A stretch of 64,000 nt of DNA, from the NCBI GenBank assembly GCA_004194705.1, contig SADC01001036.1, forward strand, positions 248,001 to 312,000. Direction: 5' to 3'. Below the pieces are notes generated by a model. That model saw only the letters and a program-made list of their open reading frames with translations, was not told the origin of the DNA and ran no database searches. Every line of letters starts with the position of its first letter. Position 1 is the stretch's first letter. This document shows, piece after piece, positions 57,538 to 64,000 of this stretch. A program made the position numbers and the translations under genes. Source of the stretch: Ditylenchus dipsaci (Eukaryota > Nematoda > Chromadorea > Rhabditida > Anguinidae).

Positions 57538-57975
57538 ATGGCTCATTTATAAACGTTGTCGTTGTCGTCGTCGTTGTCGTTGGAAAAAATGTTTTATAAG
57601 ACACTTTTACGCCAACGACAACGACAACGCCAACGACAACGACAACGACGACCTATTTATAAAAAATCCAACGACAACGACATCGCCGACGACAACGAAA
57701 ATTTTTCTTCCAAATTAGACAAGTTTTGCATTTTAAGTCAGAATTTTAATGATTAACTATATTCTCCACACGTTTTCCCGTGAAATCTCGTCTGAGAATG
57801 CGAAATTTGTCCAATTTTGAATGAAAAATTTCGTTGTCGTTGGCGTTGTCGTTGGATTTTTTTATAAATAGGTCGTCGTTGTCGTTGTCGTTGGCGAAAA
57901 AAAGGGTTTTATAAAAAAATATTCCAACGACAACGACGACGACAACGACGACGACAACGTTTATAAATGAGCCAT
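57538..57975. repeat. Palindrome built from CAACGACAA hexamer runs
   Basis: Ends ATGGCTCATTTATAAACG and its perfect inverse. Each arm consists largely of GTTGTC/GACAAC hexamer repeats broken by TTTTTTATAAA-type spacers. The simple repeat is an integral part of the inverted arms. Confidence 0.8.
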
Positions 57976-58057
57976 TAACTTACAAAAAAACAACAGGGGG
58001 ACCAAGCTGTTTTTTGGCACCGGACTCTCTACTAGAACCGCCTAATAGCCTCTAATA

Positions 58058-58146
58058 CCTATGGGCTTATCTTTGAAAGTGCCTCGCAGGTATGGGGCAA
58101 AAAGCGGCATCCTTTGAAGGTGGAAAAGTGGTCCAAGTACTACTCT
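58058..58146. repeat. Direct repeat, first copy
   Basis: An 88-bp segment (CTTTGAAAGTGCCTCGCAGG to AGTGGTCCAAGTACTACT) recurs in the same orientation at 58729-58812 with a few differences. Both are followed by TGGATCTCATTCT-like sequence. Confidence 0.7.
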
Positions 58147-58346
58147 CCGTGGATCTCATTCTAAGTCATTTTGAATAAAATGAAAAACATTCTTCACCCC
58201 TAAAAGTCACCACAAAATCAAAAAAGTTTTTTGGAGGTGTATTTATTGCGAAATTTGACATTGACCCGTAACAACTCTAGAAAATAAGCTAGGGATTAGA
58301 TGTAAAACTGATAGTAAATTATCACAAATCTTATCTCAAAAATATT

Positions 58347-58575
58347 TACCGTGTTCGATTATTTTTCAATTGTCCGAAAAACGGAAAAATTTGGAGACGA
58401 TCTCGAGATTTTTAGGTAAAAATCCGAAATCCAAAAGCAGAATCAGTAGAGCTCGTAGGAGTCAAAAAATGCAATCAACACCTTTCTTAAATTTTTTCTC
58501 TGAGCTGAGATACAGTATATCAAAGTTGAGGGTGTGGGTTCAATAAAGAGTGTGAAAACAGTAGAGAGTACAGCA
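58347..58575. repeat. ACCGTATTT-family element, diverged
   Basis: Starts ACCGTGTTCGATTATTTTTC. It holds AGAATCAGTAGAGCTCGTAG and GAGCTGAGATACAG internally, and its right end GTAGAGAGTACAG is degenerate. Confidence 0.5.
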
Positions 58576-58728
58576 TCTTTTTTCGCAACACCGTTGAAAT
58601 GCACAGATAGATAGAATTTTAACCAAATTTTAGCCTCAAATTATTAATTAATATTGTTGTCATCAATATAGAGGCTCATTTTTCTAGTTACTGAGTGTGG
58701 TCTTTTGGCCCTATTAGGCTCCGCCCCG

Positions 58729-58812
58729 GGCTTATCTTCGAAAGTGCCTCGTAAGTATAGGGCAAAAGGCGGCATCCTTTGAAGATGGAAAAAGTGGTCC
58801 AAGTACTACTAC
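58729..58812. repeat. Direct repeat, second copy
   Basis: Second copy of the 58058-58146 segment, same orientation, about 670 bp away. Confidence 0.7.
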
Positions 58813-59613
58813 CAAGTTAACTGTGGGTTTTCTTGTATTTTACTTCAAAAATTCTACAGTTAGTTTGGTGGATCTCATTCTGAGTCAGGATGAGTAGGTG
58901 GTCATTCTTTAGAAAATAATCATTAACGGCAGAAAAACATGCTTCATCAACATCCTCCTCTCCTAAGTTGGCCAAAAACTACAACGTTTCTCGGCCACCG
59001 CCGCATGCGGTCCTTATATTTCCTTATATGCGCCTTATATTATACGGTTGCCAAAAGTGCAGACTCAGTCCTTGTTGTAGAGCGGTTTCACAAAAAAGCG
59101 GGCACATTTTCACAAATTAAACGATTTTTTATGTTTTTTAAAAAGTGAAAGAGTGTATGTAAAATGGCTTATATTTTTTACATTATATTTTCACTGCTTA
59201 TATTTTTATATTTTTATTCATATTTTATTTATATTTTTCCCTGCCAATTCTCCAATTCCTTCTGTATGTTGGTTGAAAAGAGGGGGGAGCCGTCGATCAT
59301 GTTGCTAACTAACTCTCTCCCCGCCTTATTTATAATATGGTCGTATAATATGCTACATTTGTTGCATCGGTCTTTATTTTTTAAGTGCAAGTTTTCTAAT
59401 GTAATTGGTCGCAGCTAGCAAAGCCGTGTTCAAAATTATATTGTTTGCTCTGCGAAAAATATCTAAAAATCAGTTTGTCTTGGTCTTCAATGCATGAAAA
59501 TTTACTGCTAAAAAGTTTTCTACAAAAAAAGAAATAGAAAATTGCCTTAGGGCTGATAGCAAGCGAGTTAAAATGTGATCTCCTATAGTTGTGTAACTAC
59601 TAATTTCAATTTT
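58813..59613. other. Intergenic, no gene recognised
   Basis: Downstream flank of the chemoreceptor gene. The two plus-strand frames (58939-59148, 59164-59418) are T-rich and show no family signal. Confidence 0.4.
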
Positions 59614-62600
59614 TTACTCAACTATATTTATCATATTTGAATTATTACTTGTTCGACTAAAAATAATTACAGAACTTGTAATTTTTCTTCTAATAAAAGT
59701 CTGTCTGTATGGTTTGACGACAACAATAGTGATTATTGGATTCAATACTGGAATCCAGTGCCCAGGTAATGTAAGAAACACTGATAAGTTTGCTTCATTC
59801 TTGTCTTCACTACTAAATCTTGAACCATAAGCACCTATCATACCAATGCAACCTGCTATAAAAGGAAGGATTGCCTAAAATATTTAAAAATTTTATTAAA
59901 ATTTATTCTGATTTTAAAAATAACTTTAAAACTAGAAATCTAGTAGTAACCAGAATTTGTAAAAAATGTGATCATTTGAGAATTTGACAAGCATTTTCGT
60001 GATTTTGCCTGGTCAAAAGTCAAATTACGGTTTTTCGCTCTAACAAGATCTTAGCTATGTTGTAGTAGAATACTAAGAAATACAAAACTCATTTTACATA
60101 ATAACATTTAAAAATTTAAGTGTTGAGATATGACCAAAAGTCTATATCTTAAGAATTAAATTTTCAAAAAGCATTTTGTAGAATAGGTTTTGTAACTCTC
60201 GAACAGTAAACACTTCTCAGCGCGAATATTTTTGACAAAATTTACTATTTGTTGAGAGACCAAGTCCGGAGCCATAACTTCGAGAAATAGGCACATTTTT
60301 TAAAAATGAGGCCTGGTAAAATATATCTAAAGTACCTGTAAAATTAACATTAAAGTCATCTGCCTATCATTTTCTGTTTTCCTAGACTTGCTGTGCTGCT
60401 TGATTAATTTCCTGATTTTAAATCCACATATAAATATGAAACTATAGCATACAATAGTAAATAATAAAATATTCACAGAGTGTAAAAGTTGTAAGAGCAA
60501 ATCCTTAAAAAGTTTGCACAATATATAAGTTTTTTCTTCTATTTTACTGAGTTTTCATTTGACTAAAAATAAATGATGAACAAATAGAAAAATCTTGTCA
60601 CATCAAATTGTATGCATATTTGTATGCAATATTATAATGTGCATTCAATTAAAATTTGTGACATGACCAACTTGCCAACGAAATACTCGCCAACGTCAGA
60701 ACTCGCCAATGAAAAATTCGTTTAAACGACCCCCTACGGCCGATCCCAAGGAGGCCGTTAAATCGAAGTTTTCGTTGGCGAGTTTTCTGTTGGCAAGTTT
60801 TCCAATAGATAGTGTAGCCGTTGGCGGGGTTTTGCAATTAGCGACTTAGCGACAAGTCTTGACCCTTTTATAGCTTAGCGTACTGGCTACAATAAGGTCA
60901 CAATTTGATAAAGAGTAGTCTGGAAAGAGGGGCCTGGGTCAAGATGCACGATGCACCTGTAGTTCAGTGGGTAAAGGCGCTGTCAAATAAAAAACAGAGT
61001 TCGATTCTGCGAGAAGAACTGAGATACAGTCGAACCTCGATAAACGGGCACCACCAAAAGTTCGTTCCCCCGCTGAGTCCGACATTTTTTTAGCTCGATT
61101 TTCAAAGCTTACTTTTTAATTATGTTTTAAGGATCCCGATTTCACCGATTGTTTTTCACAATTTAAAAACTTTTTTCTCTAAAAAAACGCAAAACTTCGA
61201 AAAACGTTTATGAAATGGGTGCCCGTTTATCGAGGGTTGCTCTTTTAGAGTGGAAAGTTTTTAAATTCTGAAAAACGATTGGTAAAACCGGAATCCTTGC
61301 GATATTTGGGACCGGACTGTCAAAACAGAATTTGAAAAAAGCTTTGAAAATTGAGCTGAAAAAAGTGTCGGACCCAGCGGGGGAACGAACTTTTGGGGGT
61401 GCTTGTTTATCGAGGTTCGACTGTACCGTAAACAAATCTAAAGTAACTTTTTTGACTTACAGATCTAATGATACAAGTTATATGTATGCCTTCGACTTCA
61501 ATATTTCGCTTGATATTAAGGCTTTGAGCGTCTAAATCCAGAGAACTTTGATAGCAGCTGAAGGCAGCAAAAGTGGCTAGATATAAAGTAAACAAGCCGG
61601 CTATTCCCAGCATACCAAAATACTTTATTGCTGACACATGTGTATCTCTAAAAAAATGATATAATTTTTTTTCTACACCTTGTAGTTTTACCTGCATATA
61701 GCTAAGTATCTGTAAATGAATTGTACAGAATTAGAACACATTGCTAGGTAATAAATAAAAAGATATATTTGATATAATAAAATGTCAAACGGAGGGCTTA
61801 TGGCTCGAACAAGCCCATTCTGGTAATAAATAACGTAGTTGTCTATAAATAACAGTACCTGAAAATGAATGTTTTGATGCTACTGCCGTATATCAACCAC
61901 AAATGCTTCTAACCCAGGGCTGCCATATGTCCTTTTTAAAAAGATTTGTTCTTTTTTTAAGACTCCAAATCTTTTTTCATTTTTGAAGTTTCAGTCAAAA
62001 TATTTTTTTGCTTCAAAATAGCAATGAGCACTAGATAAAATGAACTTTTTCCTTCAAATTGCTGTTTTTGACCAAATGCCCTTTTTTTAATTTTGAGATG
62101 GCAGCCCTGTCCTAACCCTCAAAAAAGTCAGTGTAGTAGACGCTCCCCCGCCCCCGCCTCCCCACATGATTTTTGAAAAGTGTTTGAAATTTGAAACCAA
62201 GAGTTTTCAAGATAATAGTTATGCGAACGCTCTTCGTTAACTAAACTGTGCTACTCGGTGTCTTATCAAAAAACACCCATGATGAGGTTTTTGATGTTTC
62301 AGCGTTTTTAACGCGTATAAAACATGTTTTTGGGGTGCGAACGACCATAAAAAAATATTTTTTGACTAAAAATCAACTTTTTGCCTTGGGAGACCAAGAA
62401 AATGCATATGAAGATCCAAAAAAAAATATTTTTTGACTAAAAATCAACTTTTTGCCTTGGGAGACCAAGAAAATGCATATGAAGATCCAAAAAAAAAATA
62501 TTTTTTGACTAAAAATCAACTTTTTGCCTTGGGAGACCAAGAAAATGCATATGAAGATCCAAAAAAAATATTTTTTTACATAGTTTTGTTAACTGGGGCC

Positions 62601-63626
62601 TAGCACAAAAAATAAACTCTGGTGCGCATGCTTTTTTCATGCATCCAGAGTCCCTTTGCGAGTGATTTGTGTCTAAGGTATGTGAGTGTCAACTCCAATC
62701 CCCCAAATAGTTCGCAGGCTGCAAAGTTGGTTATAGATGCGCGTACTCACTTGCCTTAGACATAATTCTGAGCAAGGTGGTCATAAAATACATACAGAGT
62801 CTGTTTTTGCTCAGCTCCCGTGACCAAAACGAGGTAGAACAGCTCTATGTAAACAAAACAGGTATTTAGCTACCCTTCAGTACCCATTTACCCTCAATAT
62901 TTCCTAAAGCAAAAAGTCAAATTTTGGTCAAATTTTTTTTTAACAGTCGTTCGCGTTCTAAAATTATGTCTACTAAAACATCAAAAACATCAGTTCGGGG
63001 TGTTTGGCAGGACTGCGAATGACCCAGTTTGGCACCTTTTCACCTTTATTTTTAAATATTTTTGTCAGCTGTCTTTGGTTTGAACTCGATTTGAAATATA
63101 GCAAAGATTTAGATTTTGCCGATCTTTTTATCAAAAAAAATTCACGTTGCCATCACGGCCGGCGACTCTAGATTAACCGACACCACTCTTTAAAAATCAG
63201 GTGTAGGCTAATCAAGAGCTGCGGGTCCTTATGGCTACGTAACAGGATTTAGAAAAAACGATTGGCGAGATCTGAGCGCTTGCGATATTTTAAATAAGAC
63301 CAAACAAAGACAAATGGCAAAAAAAATTCAAAAATAAAGGTAAAAAAGTGTTGGACTCTAGGCGTGAAAAAATTTGAGCGGGTGTCGGATAAACGAGAGT
63401 AGGCTGTGGCACCAAACCTTTGAATAAAATAAATATTCTACCGGATGAAATAAGGCGTTAGCAGAAGTGAGGCACAAGTCAATTACACATGTTTGCAAAA
63501 GAATAAAACTGTAGTTTTTCATCTCCTTTGTTGTTTTCTTCAATATTAGCCATATTAGAAGAATATTGAAGCAAAGGGCCAAAGAAAAACATAGGTAAGC
63601 GTTATTATCATGCACAATACTTGTAG
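59614..63626 (-). CDS. Nematode 7TM chemoreceptor, Str superfamily (Srd-like)
   Basis: Seven-transmembrane G-protein-coupled receptor of the nematode-specific serpentine class, expected in sensory neuron membranes. Exons: about 63626-63442, 61858-61692, 61647-61461, 60503-60336 and 59874-59614. All joins keep frame and give about 322 residues, close to the family's usual 320-340. Landmarks: TM1 AYLCFSLALCFNILLIWLIL; ICL1/TM2 KKTTKEMKNYSFILLQTCVI; end of TM3 NSVQFIYRYLAIC; TM4 YFGMLGIAGLFTLYLATFAA; TM5 NILLFTIVCYSFIFICGFKI; ICL3 KTENDRQMTLMLILQ; TM7 HWIPVLNPIITIVVVKPYR. The KEMKNYS and NPIIT...PYR signatures point to the Srd/Str group. The initiator Met is not located: the first block opens after a TTAAG acceptor, so a short 5' exon is missing. 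Unlike the ATPase and neuropeptide genes, no frameshift is seen. Introns 1 and 3 are filled with repeats. Confidence 0.88.
60660..60840. repeat. Inverted element with iterated CTCGCCAACG ends
   Basis: The left end has three units AACTTGCCAACGAAATA / CTCGCCAACGTCAGAA. The right end has inverted CGTTGGCGAGTTTTCTGTTG units. The inside includes a TTTAAACGACCCCC / GGCCGTTAAATCGAA palindrome of Tigger type. It lies in intron 3 of the chemoreceptor. Confidence 0.7.
60950..61018 (+). other. tRNA-like sequence, not functional
   Basis: CTGTAGTTCAGTGGGTAAAG resembles a tRNA A box and ACAGAGTTCGATTCTGCG a T arm/B box, spaced as in a tRNA. The acceptor strands do not pair and the anticodon arm is poor. 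Probably a tRNA pseudogene or SINE head. Confidence 0.45.
61027..61423. mobile_element. Tigger-like palindrome in chemoreceptor intron 3
   Basis: TA-flanked. Ends CAGTCGAACCTCGATAAACG and the inverted form. The arms share AAAAGTTCGTTCCCCCGCTG with the 15694, 16705 and 31752 elements. The frame at 61332-61535 is a by-product. Confidence 0.87.
61915..62109. mobile_element. hAT-like miniature transposon, copy 4
   Basis: Starts CAGGGCTGCCATATGTCC and ends ATGGCAGCCCTG, flanked by TTCTAACC and TCCTAACC (7 of 8 match). It is inverted relative to copies 1-3 and lies in chemoreceptor intron 1. Confidence 0.82.
62350..62578. repeat. Three tandem copies of a 71-72 bp unit
   Basis: Almost identical copies starting at about 62364, 62435 and 62507 (GACTAAAAATCAACTTTTTG to AAAATGCATATGAAGATCC), differing mainly in A-run length. 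A young local amplification in chemoreceptor intron 1. Confidence 0.88.
62610..62830. repeat. Element C centre-type repeat
   Basis: CTCTGGTGCGCATGC, GAGTGATTTGTGTCTAAGGT and the inverted CTTGCCTTAGACATAATTC match the centre of element C and the 15190 repeat. Confidence 0.6.
62944..63408. repeat. Degenerate Tigger-like palindrome
   Basis: The right end GTCGGATAAACGAGAGTAGG CTG is of the Tigger type. The inverted arms around 63165-63235 are weak. The left end is uncertain. It lies in chemoreceptor intron 1, next to the first exon's donor. Confidence 0.45.
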
Positions 63627-64000
63627 CTTAACAAAAGAAAATTAGTAAAACACCAAATAAGCTACTGTCATGAAATTTTCCGGAATTTCTTTTGTAAAAA
63701 GTGCATTTTATTTCAAGAAAAATTGGAATTTGTCATAAATTTTTTATTCAACGAGACTTGTTTTTCGACACTTCTCGTAAAACCGAATAGCGCCTCTTTT
63801 TCTTTGTCAAATCATCACAAATAAATAACATTTAAAAGACGTTTGCTCTAATTTTGAAAAAGTCAAGACACCCCATAAAAAGTACGCAAGACATTTATAA
63901 GTTCAGGCTAACCTGGGCGGGCCTACCTTGAGCCTGAAGTCTAATCCTCAAAAGAGGTCAAATCAAGTGTTACAATTGATATAAAGTCTGTGCCGGAATG
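63627..64000. other. Upstream flank of the chemoreceptor
   Basis: The initiator exon should be here or beyond the window, but no convincing short coding exon with a matching phase was found. Confidence 0.4.

Overview
This is AT-rich animal nuclear DNA with intron-split genes and a very heavy load of small palindromic transposons. It is most likely from a nematode. The evidence is a multi-exon chemoreceptor of the nematode Str/Srd superfamily, a broken cuticle-collagen fragment, and an orcokinin-like neuropeptide precursor of the NLP-14/NLP-15 type. The species cannot be fixed from the sequence. A mermithid-like or other repeat-rich nematode would fit, but that is inference.

Layout. 0-5.2 kb: orcokinin-like neuropeptide gene on the minus strand, with two big palindromic elements in one intron. 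5.2-22 kb: gene-poor DNA packed with inverted-repeat elements (Tigger-like with TA target duplications, hAT-like with 8-bp duplications, palindromic-word arrays), a collagen pseudogene fragment, and a nested composite at 18.6-20.2 kb holding a decayed FLYWCH/MULE transposase. 22.5-36.5 kb: exon-like blocks on the plus strand, including a coiled-coil exon and an F-box-containing region whose exon joins are unresolved. 38.2-38.9 kb: a two-exon, 5'-partial proteasome-beta-like gene on the minus strand. 42.0-49.9 kb: a 24-exon P5B-type ATPase (ATP13A2/ATP13A3, CATP family) on the minus strand. 49.9-59.6 kb: repeats only. 59.6-63.6 kb: the nematode chemoreceptor on the minus strand, its introns filled with transposons.

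The genes do not form a pathway or operon. The clearest system-level signal is in the repeats. Several families have ends built from short iterated units (14-20 bp). Others are arrays of a short palindromic word unique to each locus. Nested insertions with intact target duplications let relative ages be read directly. A second signal is that the neuropeptide and ATPase genes carry about seven apparent single-base deletions, all in the same direction, while splice sites and conserved motifs survive. This suggests consensus-sequence errors rather than gene death, although recent pseudogenisation is not excluded.
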